DNA of 64,000 nucleotides from Halovivax gelatinilyticus (GCF_024300625.1 NZ_CP101322.1:3423992-3487991); one strand, 5' to 3'; shown: positions 25,468 through 34,846, numbered from the stretch's first letter. Notes: generated by a model not told the origin, from the letters alone. Made by a program: numbers and translations.

Positions 25468-26223
25468 CTATTCGTCGCCGTTGCACGCCGACTCGAACAC
25501 GGTCTCGTGGAGTCGGCTCGTGACGTGCGTCGTGAGTTGTGCCAGGTTCTCCGTGTCCGCCTGATTGTACCGGATCAACGTATCCAGGGCGTGTTCGTCT
25601 CCCCGTTCGTACTGGTGCCAGAGTCTGACGGCATCGCGTCCGCTAATGTCGGGTTCGTCCCTTGCGATCCCGATTTCGCGCTCGATCCGTTTGAGCCCGC
25701 CCGTGAGATCGAGCGAGCGGCACGGATAGTAGAGGTCCAGATGGGGAATCGAGACGTCGACGTCGAAGTTCGCTTCGAGAAACGGGACGTCGAAGCGGCG
25801 ACCGTTGAACGTGACGAGCAACGACGCTTCAGAGAGCGCCTGCCGCAACGTTTCACCGGAGAGATCCTGGCCCCTGACGAGCGTGTCGGTCGAACCGTCG
25901 TGATAGAATGAGACGGTCGTCACGTCGTGGCGATCGCGATCGAGACCCGTCGTCTCGATGTCCAGATAACAGGTATTGACACCGGCGTTCTCGAAGAGCC
26001 GCCACTGGTGGCGTGATGGGACCGATTCGGCGAAGAATTCGAACGACTCGTTTTCGAGGTGCTTCGTCGCCGTCTCGATATACGTCTCGATGCGTTCTGC
26101 CGTCTTCGGACCGACGTGATCGCCGGAAAAATCCTCCCAGTGGGTGACGCCGTTCGCCCAGAGGCTACGTTCGGTCGTCTCGCCCACGCCGCGAACCGGG
26201 ATGAAACTGTTCTCGATACGCAC
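25468..26223 (-). CDS. YprB/RNase H-like DEDD exonuclease domain protein
   Basis: A 251-residue protein from the GTG at 26223 (MRIENSFIPVRGVGETTERS). An N-terminal helix-hairpin-helix-like part (residues 5-45) is followed by a DEDD nuclease core: Asp/Glu in CYLDIETTGLD, Asp in TFNGRRFDVPFLE, and Asp in RYNQADTENLAQL. This is the predicted ribonuclease H-like family (PF13482). Role in DNA or RNA processing is not known. It follows the large acidic membrane protein's stop after about 55 bp on the same strand. Confidence 0.82.
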   Translation of the reverse strand: MRIENSFIPVRGVGETTERSLWANGVTHWEDFSGDHVGPKTAERIETYIETATKHLENESFEFFAESVPSRHQWRLFENAGVNTCYLDIETTGLDRDRHDVTTVSFYHDGSTDTLVRGQDLSGETLRQALSEASLLVTFNGRRFDVPFLEANFDVDVSIPHLDLYYPCRSLDLTGGLKRIEREIGIARDEPDISGRDAVRLWHQYERGDEHALDTLIRYNQADTENLAQLTTHVTSRLHETVFESACNGDE

Positions 26224-26277
26224 ACCGGTGATGGAGCACCGATTCGACAAAAACACTCGGATTCGATTTTCCGGCGT

Positions 26278-28173
26278 CTACTCGCTGGTATCGGAGAGGT
26301 AATACGTCCGATCGATGACCTCGACGACGGCTCGCTGCCACTGCGACACGTCGGCGGCGTCAGCCCCCTCGATCTCGACGACGACGCGAGTGCCGGAGAC
26401 GGAGACGTCGACCGACGCGTCCGACTGGTCGGCGAAGCTCTGGAGCTGATAACGGAGCAATCGATTCGTCGAATCGGTCGTCTCCTTTCCTTCTAGTTCG
26501 TACGTGAGGACGACGCCATCGTCGTCAGCGGTTGCGCGAGCGGAGACGTCGTGGGTCGACCGTTCCAGCGTCGGTTCCTCGTCGTTGATCGACCGGACGG
26601 CGTCGTCGATCGACACTTCGGGTGCCGGCGGTTCCTCGGCCGAAAACTCCTCGAACGTAAAGGCCACGCCGTCTTCGAGGGACGCGTCGTCCATCGAATC
26701 GTCCTCTATCTCCGCTTCATCCGGTTCGAGGGAGTCCTCAATTGTCTCGTCCGATTCGATCGCATCTTCGTCAGAAACTGCGAGCGCACCAGCCTCGGAT
26801 GGCTGTTCGACACCGTCGTCCTCGTTCGATTCGACGGCATCGGTCTGGTCACCAGTTTCCTCGTTCGTTTCAACGGCGTCGGAGCCGTCACCGGTGTGGG
26901 CCGCGCTCTCGGTGTCGGGTCCGTCACCGATTTCGTCCGTGATCTCGGTTTCTGATCCGTCACTGCTGTCCTCGTCCGTGAGTTCACTGCCGGAGTGGTC
27001 GCCGTCGTGAGGGACTTCTGAGCTCGCGTCGCCGTCGTTCGATGCGACCTCAGTATCGACCGGGCCGGCATCTCCGCCCAACTCTCCGTCGGCCAGTTCG
27101 TCGACTCTGGTTCTGAGGTCAGCGAGTCCGAGGTCTTCGAGCAGCGCTTCGAAGAGTTCCGCGGCCGTCAGCTCGTCAGCCTCGGGTGGCTCGTCGACCG
27201 AGTCGGCGACCGTCGAGAGGTCCTCGCGCGTCAGATCGTCGAACAACGACGCCGACTCGTCGTCGATATCGTCGTTCAGGGTTCCGCGCGTCGCCGTCGC
27301 GTCGTCATCACCGTCCGTGACGGCGTCGTCCGCCGGTTTCTCGGACGCATCGACGTTATCGCTCGTCGATTCCCCGGGTTGATTGGACTCGTCCGTGGGC
27401 CCGTCATCGCTCGTCTGCCCGCCGAGAACGATCGGTTCTCGGCTAGGCTCGGTCGTTGGTTCGCCGTCGTCCGTGGACTCGTCGACGACGTCACCGGCCT
27501 CGAGTTCGCCGGCGATGACGGACGTCGCCTCCGAGATCGCGTCCCCATCGAGCGGCGTCGCGTACCACGGCGTTCGATCCGGCGACGTGACGAATCGACC
27601 GCGATTCGGGTTCGGGTCGGTCGAGTCGTGACGGCGAGCGGCGTCCGGTCCGCGTACGGGCGTCGGATCGGCACCCATCGATGCGCGCGACCGAGAGGGC
27701 TCAGTCTCGTCAGACTCCGCCGAGTCGGATGAGGGAGACTCGTCGGCTACCGTCTCGGCCGCGTCGGTAGATGTCTCGGGCGTTTCCTGGGTGCTGTGTG
27801 CAGCCGTCGTCGATTGGGGGTTCGTACCTGATTCGGTTGTCGATTGGGGGTCCGTTCGTGAGTCGTTCGACTGCGTCGATGCGTGGGGGTGTGGGCCGGG
27901 TGCCGTCTGTGCGGGAGTCGGGCCGGAGCTGATCGTGGTTCCACCGCCGCTCAGGTGGAGTTGCGTTCCACCACCAGGACCGCCCGTCCCATCGATCGCG
28001 TGATGTATCTCGGTTAGATTGTCGTCGAGTGTATCCTCGAGTTTATCGACCTTATCCGCGACGCCGCGAAGTGCGAGTGCGACATCCCAGAGGACGATGG
28101 TCGCGAAGAACAGGAGAGCGAGGAAGATCGTGACGGCAACACCGGCGAGAATCTGTACGTCGACTTCGACCAT
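26278..28173 (-). CDS. Membrane-anchored, intrinsically disordered acidic protein
   Basis: A 631-residue protein. Residues 8-34 form one membrane span (ILAGVAVTIFLALLFFATIV), followed by a short charged helix (VADKVDKLEDTLDDN). Residues 60-510 are Asp/Glu/Ser/Thr/Pro-rich and appear disordered, with tandem-like stretches such as DAVETNEETGDQTDAVESNE. The last 110 residues look folded (VVLTYELEGKETTDSTNRLL ... VSQWQRAVVEVIDRTYYL). The family is not recognised. It could present its C-terminal domain far from the membrane. It precedes the RNase H-like gene on the same strand. Confidence 0.75.
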   Translation of the reverse strand: MVEVDVQILAGVAVTIFLALLFFATIVLWDVALALRGVADKVDKLEDTLDDNLTEIHHAIDGTGGPGGGTQLHLSGGGTTISSGPTPAQTAPGPHPHASTQSNDSRTDPQSTTESGTNPQSTTAAHSTQETPETSTDAAETVADESPSSDSAESDETEPSRSRASMGADPTPVRGPDAARRHDSTDPNPNRGRFVTSPDRTPWYATPLDGDAISEATSVIAGELEAGDVVDESTDDGEPTTEPSREPIVLGGQTSDDGPTDESNQPGESTSDNVDASEKPADDAVTDGDDDATATRGTLNDDIDDESASLFDDLTREDLSTVADSVDEPPEADELTAAELFEALLEDLGLADLRTRVDELADGELGGDAGPVDTEVASNDGDASSEVPHDGDHSGSELTDEDSSDGSETEITDEIGDGPDTESAAHTGDGSDAVETNEETGDQTDAVESNEDDGVEQPSEAGALAVSDEDAIESDETIEDSLEPDEAEIEDDSMDDASLEDGVAFTFEEFSAEEPPAPEVSIDDAVRSINDEEPTLERSTHDVSARATADDDGVVLTYELEGKETTDSTNRLLRYQLQSFADQSDASVDVSVSGTRVVVEIEGADAADVSQWQRAVVEVIDRTYYLSDTSE

Positions 28174-28287
28174 GAGTAGTACGTGCAGAAATCGGACGTG
28201 CAGCTTATAGCGTTTGTTGCCGATGACGATTTTTCTTCGGCCGATCGACGACCGAGAAACGCTAGTGATGGATCCCGATCGCTGGAC

Positions 28288-28770
28288 TCACTCGAGCGAC
28301 GCGGCGTAGTCGTACTCGGCGGGACGGGCGGTCGGTTGCGCGCCGTCTATGGTCAACCGCCAGTCGTCGACGACAGAGGGGTCGGAGAGGGCGGCCTCGG
28401 CGACGCGTCGAACGTCGTCGACGTCGAGGCCGTAGAAATCCGATGGAACGGTTGCGAGGTACTGCAAGGCGGTCTCGAAGAGGCGATAGAGGCCGACGTC
28501 GCTCTCGAAATCGATTCGTTTGTACACTCCCGCGGCGATCTGGACCATCCCGTGTAAGAACGCGCTCTCGGTCGAGCCTCGGCCGTAATTGTACCACTCC
28601 GCCTCGAAGCAGTCGTGTGATTCGTGGTACGCACCGTCGTTGAAGAGCCTGACGCCGTGAGAGAGCGCTCGCCGAAGGGTCGCGTGTTCCCAGCGGTCGG
28701 CGTCTGCGTTCCACCCGGTCGGATTCCCTCGAGGCGACCCGACCGTCGGATCCCGGGTGTGATCGTCCAT
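28288..28770 (-). CDS. DUF309 family protein
   Basis: A 160-residue protein with the DUF309 signature: [20 protein letters not shown], then [17 protein letters not shown]. The conserved His and Glu suggest a metal site, but no activity is established for the family. The N-terminal 25 residues are polar and probably flexible. It is encoded alone, about 115 bp upstream of the start of the acidic membrane protein and on the same strand. Confidence 0.85.
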   Translation of the reverse strand: MDDHTRDPTVGSPRGNPTGWNADADRWEHATLRRALSHGVRLFNDGAYHESHDCFEAEWYNYGRGSTESAFLHGMVQIAAGVYKRIDFESDVGLYRLFETALQYLATVPSDFYGLDVDDVRRVAEAALSDPSVVDDWRLTIDGAQPTARPAEYDYAASLE

Positions 28771-28937
28771 ACGGGACGTACGATGACCGGATGGAAAAGG
28801 GCCCGCTTCGCCAGGAACCGACGGCCACGGTTCGGTGGTACCTGCGGTGAGCCGGTTCGGGATGGCGTCGATTCGGGTACGCCACCCTGCACACGTGTAC
28901 CCACCCGTTTACCCGCCTCGGTTCCGATTAGAACGGT

Positions 28938-29048
28938 ATGGAGTATCCACGCGGCCGGTGTGACCGCTGTGGAGGGCGCATGTACGCACAGGTTTCGGGC
29001 GGATATCGGTGTCCAAACTGCGGTGAAACGCGACTGCGTGTGCGGTAA
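28938..29048 (+). CDS. 36-residue zinc-finger microprotein
   Basis: A tiny frame from ATG 28938: a start MEYPRGRCDRCGGRMYAQ, then GGYRCPNCGETRLRVR and TAA. Two CxxC pairs (CDRC, CPNC) spaced 15 residues apart make a compact zinc ribbon. Haloarchaea encode many such one-domain zinc-finger proteins. It lies between DUF309 and tRNA-Leu. Confidence 0.6.
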   Translation: MEYPRGRCDRCGGRMYAQVSGGYRCPNCGETRLRVR

Positions 29049-29171
29049 CCCCGATCAACCAGCCCTTTCAGCAGCGTGTACACGGCAGGCGAGATGAACG
29101 GACTGCAGAGCAGCAACGGGTAAACGGAATCGCAGGGTATTCAAACCGACCGCACGTATTCGAAAATGCGT

Positions 29172-29254
29172 GCGAGGGTAGCCAAGCGGCCAACGGCGGC
29201 GGACTCAAGATCCGCTCTCGTAGGAGTTCGTGGGTTCGATTCCCTCCCCTCGCA
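29172..29254 (+). tRNA. tRNA-Leu (anticodon CAA)
   Basis: An 83-nt class II tRNA: acceptor GCGAGGG/CCCTCGC, anticodon stem GCGGA/TCCGC with loop CTCAAGA, a long variable arm, and a T-loop TTCGATT. Discriminator A; CCA not encoded. One T-stem pair is a T-T mismatch. Its 3' end is repeated 121 bp downstream. Confidence 0.96.
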
Positions 29255-29255
29255 T
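29233..29255 (+). repeat. Direct repeat 1: tRNA-Leu 3' end
   Basis: These 23 bases (from the T-stem to one base past the discriminator) recur exactly at 29354-29376. Confidence 0.88.
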
Positions 29256-29283
29256 ACTGACTCGAACGACGGTGAGAGGCATG

Positions 29284-29376
29284 TATGCGATCGAGGGATC
29301 GAATCAGAGGAGTCGCAGCCCGCACAGCGAAGCGAGCAGGACCGTCCCCACGTGGTTCGATTCCCTCCCCTCGCAT
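29284..29376 (+). repeat. tRNA-tail hairpin repeat unit (Leu)
   Basis: The unit begins with an inverted, slightly decayed copy of the tRNA-Leu tail (ATGCGA, then GAGGGATCGAA). A loop follows with TCGCAGCCC, AGCGAAGCGAGC and GACCGT. The unit ends with the exact 23-base second copy of the tRNA 3' end at 29354-29376. Its layout and loop blocks match the Thr and Lys units. Nothing else is seen in the 29255-29571 gap apart from the promoter region of the next gene. Confidence 0.75.
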
Positions 29377-29571
29377 CGTAGTGAGGCGCAAAGACGCGCC
29401 GAACGAAAAATGCAGAAGGTCCTACGCGGGATCTTCCCTCGCAACACTTCTGCGTGATCGAACAGCGTTTGTGAGCCGTTGCTGTGGGGTTTCGATCGGT
29501 TCGATTGTTAGATTTCAACGGCAGACGAAATCGATCGACACCACTTATCCGCTCCAGGTTCACGAAGCGGT

Positions 29572-30369
29572 ATGGACGACTCCACGCCCGATACGCTCGA
29601 AACCCACGCGCTCGAAGCGGCCAAGGACGGCGCGAGCGTCGCCGAGAACGCGTTTCGAACCGAGTTCGACGTGGAGACGAAAGCGTCGAAGACGGATCTC
29701 GTCACACGGATCGATCGTGACGCACAACGAGCCGTGGTCGAGCGGATCCGAACGGTCGCACCCGAGGATGTGATCGTCGGCGAAGAGGGTGACCTGCCGA
29801 AGGAGGTGCCAGCGAGCGGCCGGGCGTGGATCGTCGACCCGATCGACGGGACGGCGAACTTCGTTCGCGGCGTTCCGACGTTCGCGACCGCCGTCGCGGT
29901 CGTCTCCGACGGCGACCCGCTCGCCGCCGCCGTCGTCTTTCCGATTCTCGGCGACGCGTACGTCGTCGGCGACGATCCACGATTGAACGGAACCCCACTC
30001 TCGGTGAGTGACCGAGATGATCCGCACATCTGTACCGTTAGTCCGGGACTCTGGTGGGATCGAGACCGACGTGACGAGTACGCCCGGGCCTGTGCGGAGA
30101 TCGTCCATCGCTTTGGCGATCTCCGCCGTGTCGGGTGCGCCCAGGCCGAACTCTCGATGGTGGCTTCGGGCGCGCTCGACGCGACCATCGCCAACGTTTC
30201 CGCGCCCCCGTGGGACACCGTCGCCGGCGCCGCGCTCGTCAGCGCCGCAGGCGGAACCGTCACTGATCTGGACGGCGAGCCGTGGGATCACACCAGCGCG
30301 GGCCTGGTCGCGTCGAACGGGTCGATCCACGAGGAGGCACTCGCCGCGGCGCGTGCGATCGAATCGTGA
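29572..30369 (+). CDS. Inositol monophosphatase/FBPase-type phosphatase
   Basis: A 265-residue metal-dependent phosphatase. The metal-binding motifs are GEEGDLP, WIVDPIDGTANFVRG and, near the C-terminus, APPWDTVAGAALV. Archaeal relatives hydrolyse inositol monophosphate, fructose-1,6-bisphosphate or PAP-like substrates; which one applies here is not decided by sequence. An ATG preceded by a purine-poor AT sequence marks the start. DUF63 follows 108 bp later on the same strand. Confidence 0.9.
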   Translation: MDDSTPDTLETHALEAAKDGASVAENAFRTEFDVETKASKTDLVTRIDRDAQRAVVERIRTVAPEDVIVGEEGDLPKEVPASGRAWIVDPIDGTANFVRGVPTFATAVAVVSDGDPLAAAVVFPILGDAYVVGDDPRLNGTPLSVSDRDDPHICTVSPGLWWDRDRRDEYARACAEIVHRFGDLRRVGCAQAELSMVASGALDATIANVSAPPWDTVAGAALVSAAGGTVTDLDGEPWDHTSAGLVASNGSIHEEALAAARAIES

Positions 30370-30477
30370 GAGGTCGCGATTCGATCGACCAATCCTGGTC
30401 CAGTAGACGTTCGTGCTCGGTGACCGGCCTTACCGTGAACCGGAAACGATAACCGAACGCACTCCAGCCTGAGAACT

Positions 30478-31614
30478 ATGCAATCGTACGTCGATCGCTA
30501 CGGGGCTGAACGGCTCTGGGCTGCGACCGTGATCGGACTGGTCGCCGTCGTCGCGCTCCTCGCGACGCTCTTTCCACAGCGCGTGTACGTCGACTTCCTC
30601 TGGCAGTACTACTGGGGGCCTGTCGTCGCCGACGCAAACGGATGGAGCTGCGTCGCGTGGGCGGACGGCGAGCAGGTAAACGCCGGGAGTAACTGCGTCA
30701 ACGCGGGTCCCGAAGACGGACCCACGGCGAGCCCGGGCTATACGTTGATCTCGTACGCGGGGTACATACCCACGCTGCTACTCTTGCTAGTCGGATTCAT
30801 CTTCGTCATCGAACGGCTCGACATCGACCGGTATCGTGCCGGATTCTGGGGTCTCTTTCCGTTCATGCTCTTCGGCGGGACGCTCCGGACGGTCGAGGAC
30901 GCGAACGTTGCGGTCAACCGGCAGACGGGTGAGGCGGCCCTCTCGTTACCCTGGTCTGCACTGCTCATCAGCCCGATCATCTACGTCGTCGTCGCGTTGC
31001 TCGCGCTGGTCTCGCTCGTCGTCGCCGTGGTTCTCGAACGTCAGGGCTACGTTTCGCGATTCGAATATCCGCTGGCCGGATTCGGGACGGCGTTCTTGCT
31101 CGCGTCGCTCGCCATACTCGCGTCCTGGTCGAGCACCGGTGGGCACGGATTCTACCCGTGGTTCACCGTCGTCACGCTCGGCGGCGCAACGCTAATAACC
31201 GCCGTCGCGTGGGTCGGTATCCAGCGTTTCGCGCCGGAACTGAACTCCGGAACGCAGTACATGGGTATCGCCATCCTCTGGGCACACAGCGTCGACGGGG
31301 TCGCGAACGTCCTCGGCCTCGACTGGGCGACGAACTTCGGCCTCCCCGACGATCTCGTCCCCAAACACCCACTGAACGAGGCGATCCAGACGTACACCGG
31401 CGAAATTTTGCCCGAATCGATCGCCCAGACGACCGGCGAGGTCTGGCCGTTTCTCATCCTGAAAGTCGCCGCGGCCATCTTCATCATCTGGGTGTTCAAC
31501 GAGGAGGTCTTCGACGAGAGCCCGCGGTTTACGATCCTCCTGTTGTTGACCGTCGTCGCCGTCGGACTCGGACCCGGAACGCGGGACATGCTCCGCGCGA
31601 CGTTCGGCGTCTGA
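30478..31614 (+). CDS. DUF63 family integral membrane protein
   Basis: A 378-residue protein with about eight membrane spans and a periplasm-facing loop at residues 50-80 (NGWSCVAWADGEQVNAGSNC) holding two cysteines. The family blocks LFGGTLRTVEDANV and AHSVDGVANVLGLDW are present. DUF63 proteins are found across Euryarchaeota without assigned function. It ends about 185 bp before the RND exporter. Confidence 0.88.
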   Translation: MQSYVDRYGAERLWAATVIGLVAVVALLATLFPQRVYVDFLWQYYWGPVVADANGWSCVAWADGEQVNAGSNCVNAGPEDGPTASPGYTLISYAGYIPTLLLLLVGFIFVIERLDIDRYRAGFWGLFPFMLFGGTLRTVEDANVAVNRQTGEAALSLPWSALLISPIIYVVVALLALVSLVVAVVLERQGYVSRFEYPLAGFGTAFLLASLAILASWSSTGGHGFYPWFTVVTLGGATLITAVAWVGIQRFAPELNSGTQYMGIAILWAHSVDGVANVLGLDWATNFGLPDDLVPKHPLNEAIQTYTGEILPESIAQTTGEVWPFLILKVAAAIFIIWVFNEEVFDESPRFTILLLLTVVAVGLGPGTRDMLRATFGV

Positions 31615-31726
31615 TCGATTCGGTTGGCGGCTCGAGTAATCGTCTGGTCGCGTCTCTCAGTTCGACCGGAGCGTTCGGTCACCAGCCACCGATCGCACTG
31701 TTAGTAAATTCGTAACAACAGGTATA

Positions 31727-31742
31727 TGACCGACCGGTCAGT
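31727..31742. promoter_or_regulatory. TetR-type operator-like inverted repeat at the RND promoter
   Basis: TGACCGACCGGTCAGT is a near-palindrome (TGACCG, one base, CCGGTCA). It abuts a TATAT sequence at 31723-31727, so a protein bound here would cover the TATA box. It has the form of TetR/AcrR operators, yet no TetR gene is in the neighbourhood; the nearest regulator is the TrmB protein after the exporter. Confidence 0.5.
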
Positions 31743-31757
31743 ACCCACACACGATAA

Positions 31758-31802
31758 ATGAGTCGCGACACGTCACTACCGTCGAAGAGGGGACAGCCAT
31801 GA
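31758..31802 (+). CDS. Possible 14-residue leader peptide
   Basis: The first ATG after the expected transcription start opens a frame MSRDTSLPSKRGQP that ends in TGA overlapping the exporter's ATG as ATGA. The layout would allow translational coupling of the RND gene to the leader. It may equally be chance; only position and the four-base overlap support it. Confidence 0.25.
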   Translation: MSRDTSLPSKRGQP

Positions 31803-34800
31803 GTCTTCCAGACCGTCTCGCGTCGGTGATAACGACCCGAAGCAAGACCGTCCTGGTCACGCTGTTGTTGTTAACCGTTCTCATCGGTTCGGGCATGACG
31901 ATGGTCGACGACGACTCGTCGCTCGGTCAATTCGAGAGTGAGTCGCCGGAGACAGACGCCGCGTCGTACATCGACGAGAACTTCGCCACCGACGCTGACG
32001 AGAACGAAACCACCGTTCAGCTGATCGTCCGCGGTGAGAACGTCCTCGCGCAGGAATCTATCCTCGAATCACTCCGATATCAACAGGAGATACGCGACAC
32101 GTCGGAGATATCGGACACACTAGTGGCTGACGATCCCATCACTGGCGTCGAGAATATTCTCGCGATCACGCACATCCAGCAAGAGCGCGCCGCGCAACTG
32201 GAAACGCAGACAGCACAGCTCGAAGGCGCCCTCAACGAAACGCGAACACTCGAACAGTCCTACGCGGAGTTGAACGCGTCGTACGACGCCGGCGAGGTCT
32301 CGGACGAGGAGTACGAACAGCAAGCTGGTGAAATCGAGGCCGGATTTGCCGACGTGCAATCGGAGGCGATAGCCGACCTGGACGACGAGCAAGCCGGAAT
32401 CTTCCTCGACGCGTTCGAGCAGGTTCGAACGATCGAAGGCGAGCTGATCGACCTCGAACGACAGTTCGAAGCTGGCGAGATCGACGAAGAGACGTACCAG
32501 CGTCAGCAAGAGTCACTCGGCGAATCGCTCGACGCCGCCTACGAGCAGGGAACGGTCGGCGTCTACGCGGACGAGTACGAAGCGCTGGAAGACGGAGAGA
32601 CGCCGACGCTCGACGAGCAGATCGAGGCGATCGAGACGATGGACGAGGCGACCTACGAGGAGTTAGTCGCCTCGACGCTCTCGGCGGAGAACGCCGACGT
32701 CCTCGCCATGTTGCCGAGCGGTTACGATCCCGGTTCCACCGAAGCCGAGACGCGGATGACCGTCCTCACGCAGACGACCGAAGATAGCGAAGTCGACGAC
32801 ATGGGCGGCGTCTTCGGCCCCGTGGTCGACGGCCAACTCGCGCTGCAGGATCTCGGAGCCGACCAGGATCAGGAGTACATGGTGTTCGGCTTCGGTATCA
32901 TGAGCGACGAAATCGATCAGTCGATGGCCGACAGTCTCGCTATCGTCGGTCCGCTCGCCCTGTTGTTCGTCGTCGTCGCGCTGATGATCGCCTATCGGGA
33001 CGTCCTGGACATCGTCCTCGGCGTGTTCGGCATCCTGGCGGTTCTCGTCTGGACGTTCGGCTTCATGGGCTGGGCGGGAATCGCGTTCAACCAGATGTTC
33101 GTCGCGGTGCCGGTCCTGTTGATCGGGTTGTCGATCGACTACGCGATCCACGTTTTCATGCGTCACCGCGAACAGCGAGAGTCTGGCGACGAAGCGACGA
33201 ATTCGGCTGTCGACGAACGGACGACGAGCGTCGACGGGGCGATGAAGATCGCCCTGGCCGGCGTCGGCGTGGCGCTCGTCTGGGTGACGGCGACGGCGGC
33301 GATCGGATTCCTCGCGAACTTGGTGAGTCCGATCCAGCCGATCCGCGAATTCGGCCTCGTCAGCGCGTTCGGTATCGTCGCCGCGCTCATCGTCTTCGGC
33401 GGGATCGTCCCGGCCGCAAAGGTCGAACTCGATCGACTGCTCGAATCGCGCGGATACGATCGTCGGAAACGGGCCTTCGGAACCGGCGGCGGTCGATTCA
33501 GCCGCGTCCTCGAAACGGGAGCGATCGCCGCACAGAAGGCGCCGTTCGTCCTCGTCGTCGTCGTGCTTCTGGTCACCGCGGGTGGCGTCTACGGGGCCGC
33601 GAACGTCGACACCAGTTTCGACGAAGAGGATTTCCTGGCGGACGACCCGCCGTCCTGGACCGAGTACCTTCCCGGGTCGCTCAGTCCCGGCGAGTACCAG
33701 ATGAAGTCGAACCTCGACTTCGTCAACGAACACTACACGCGCGACGATGCGCGGGCCGAATACCTCATCAACGGGTCGGTTACCGACGACGAGATACTAG
33801 AAGAGATGGCTATCGCCGAGTCACAGCTCGACGATCGAACGGATACAATCGTCTACGAACTGCCGAGCGGTGAGGCCGACGTGTCGAGTCCGCTCGGGTT
33901 GATGCAACGGGTCGCTGACGAGGAATCCGATTCGTACAACGAGTCGTTCGCCGCCACCTTCGAGGCCGCAGACACAACCGGAAATAACGTCCCCGACCAG
34001 GACCTGGAGTCGGTGTACGACGAATTGTTGGCCGTCTCCCCGGAGGCGGAGGGACTGATCTATCAGAACGAAGCTGGCGAGTACGAGGCGCTTCGAATGG
34101 TCGTCGCCGTTCAGGGTGACGCCGACCTCGGCGACGTCACCGACGAACTACGCGCGATCGGTGCGGACTTCGAGGCCGCGGGCGGCGGAGCCTGGACGGT
34201 GACGGCCACCGGAGATCCGATCATCTTCTACATCATCGAGCAGGATCTCTTCGAGACCGTCCTCGAAAGCCTCTTGATCACCCTCGTCGTCGTGTTCGCG
34301 TTTCTCTCGATCGCCTACCGGCTAACCGGAAACAGCGCATCGTTAGGGGCCGTAACCTTGCTCCCGGTTGCGCTCGCGACCAGCTGGATCCTCGGGACGA
34401 TGTACCTCATCGGAATGCCGTTCAACGTGCTCACCGGGATGATAACCAGCCTCACGATCGGGCTCGGCGTCGCCTACTGCATCCACATCAGTTCGCGCTA
34501 CACGCTCGAACTCGACAGGCAGGGTAACGTGTGGGACGCGATGGAAACTACCGTCAGAGGAACCGGTGGCGCACTGCTGGGAAGCGCCGCGACGACGGTG
34601 GGCGGATTCGGAACGCTCTCGCTCGCGATCCTTCCGGTGTTACAGCAGTTCGGCATCATCACCGGACTGACGATCATCTACGCGTTCCTCGCGAGCGTCA
34701 TCGTCTTGCCGTCGTTGTTGATCCTGTGGACCCGGTACTTCGGGCCGACGGACGTTTCGTTCACCAGGGCCGAACCGACGGATGGCAAACGGGGTTCGGA

Positions 34801-34846
34801 CGTCGCGGCGAGCGATACCGACCAGGCCCGGGGTGACGACGATTGA
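31799..34846 (+). CDS. RND superfamily (MMPL-type) exporter
   Basis: A 1015-residue membrane protein with the two-fold RND layout. One span at about 17-34 is followed by an outer domain with a strongly charged coiled coil (about 115-290, QLETQTAQLEGALNETRTLE). A five-to-six-span bundle (380-545) follows with VLLIGLSIDYAIHVFMRHRE. After a span at 580-600 come a second outer domain and a second bundle (820-980) with TIGLGVAYCIHISSRYTLEL. These Asp/His-rich helices carry the proton pathway. Substrate may be lipid, drug or metabolite. The TrmB gene begins within its stop codon. Confidence 0.93.
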   Translation: MSLPDRLASVITTRSKTVLVTLLLLTVLIGSGMTMVDDDSSLGQFESESPETDAASYIDENFATDADENETTVQLIVRGENVLAQESILESLRYQQEIRDTSEISDTLVADDPITGVENILAITHIQQERAAQLETQTAQLEGALNETRTLEQSYAELNASYDAGEVSDEEYEQQAGEIEAGFADVQSEAIADLDDEQAGIFLDAFEQVRTIEGELIDLERQFEAGEIDEETYQRQQESLGESLDAAYEQGTVGVYADEYEALEDGETPTLDEQIEAIETMDEATYEELVASTLSAENADVLAMLPSGYDPGSTEAETRMTVLTQTTEDSEVDDMGGVFGPVVDGQLALQDLGADQDQEYMVFGFGIMSDEIDQSMADSLAIVGPLALLFVVVALMIAYRDVLDIVLGVFGILAVLVWTFGFMGWAGIAFNQMFVAVPVLLIGLSIDYAIHVFMRHREQRESGDEATNSAVDERTTSVDGAMKIALAGVGVALVWVTATAAIGFLANLVSPIQPIREFGLVSAFGIVAALIVFGGIVPAAKVELDRLLESRGYDRRKRAFGTGGGRFSRVLETGAIAAQKAPFVLVVVVLLVTAGGVYGAANVDTSFDEEDFLADDPPSWTEYLPGSLSPGEYQMKSNLDFVNEHYTRDDARAEYLINGSVTDDEILEEMAIAESQLDDRTDTIVYELPSGEADVSSPLGLMQRVADEESDSYNESFAATFEAADTTGNNVPDQDLESVYDELLAVSPEAEGLIYQNEAGEYEALRMVVAVQGDADLGDVTDELRAIGADFEAAGGGAWTVTATGDPIIFYIIEQDLFETVLESLLITLVVVFAFLSIAYRLTGNSASLGAVTLLPVALATSWILGTMYLIGMPFNVLTGMITSLTIGLGVAYCIHISSRYTLELDRQGNVWDAMETTVRGTGGALLGSAATTVGGFGTLSLAILPVLQQFGIITGLTIIYAFLASVIVLPSLLILWTRYFGPTDVSFTRAEPTDGKRGSDVAASDTDQARGDDD

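Noticed and set aside
29068..29563. Overlapping minus-strand frames over tRNA-Leu
   Set aside because: They translate antisense tRNA-Leu and its repeat unit; no start context or protein character.
31758..31799. In-frame upstream start for the RND exporter
   Set aside because: The ATG at 31758 is out of frame with the exporter (41 bases away), so it can only be a separate leader frame.
32663..33733. 356-residue minus-strand frame
   Set aside because: Antisense of the RND exporter; Arg/His/Asp-rich composition typical of a shadow frame in GC-rich coding DNA.
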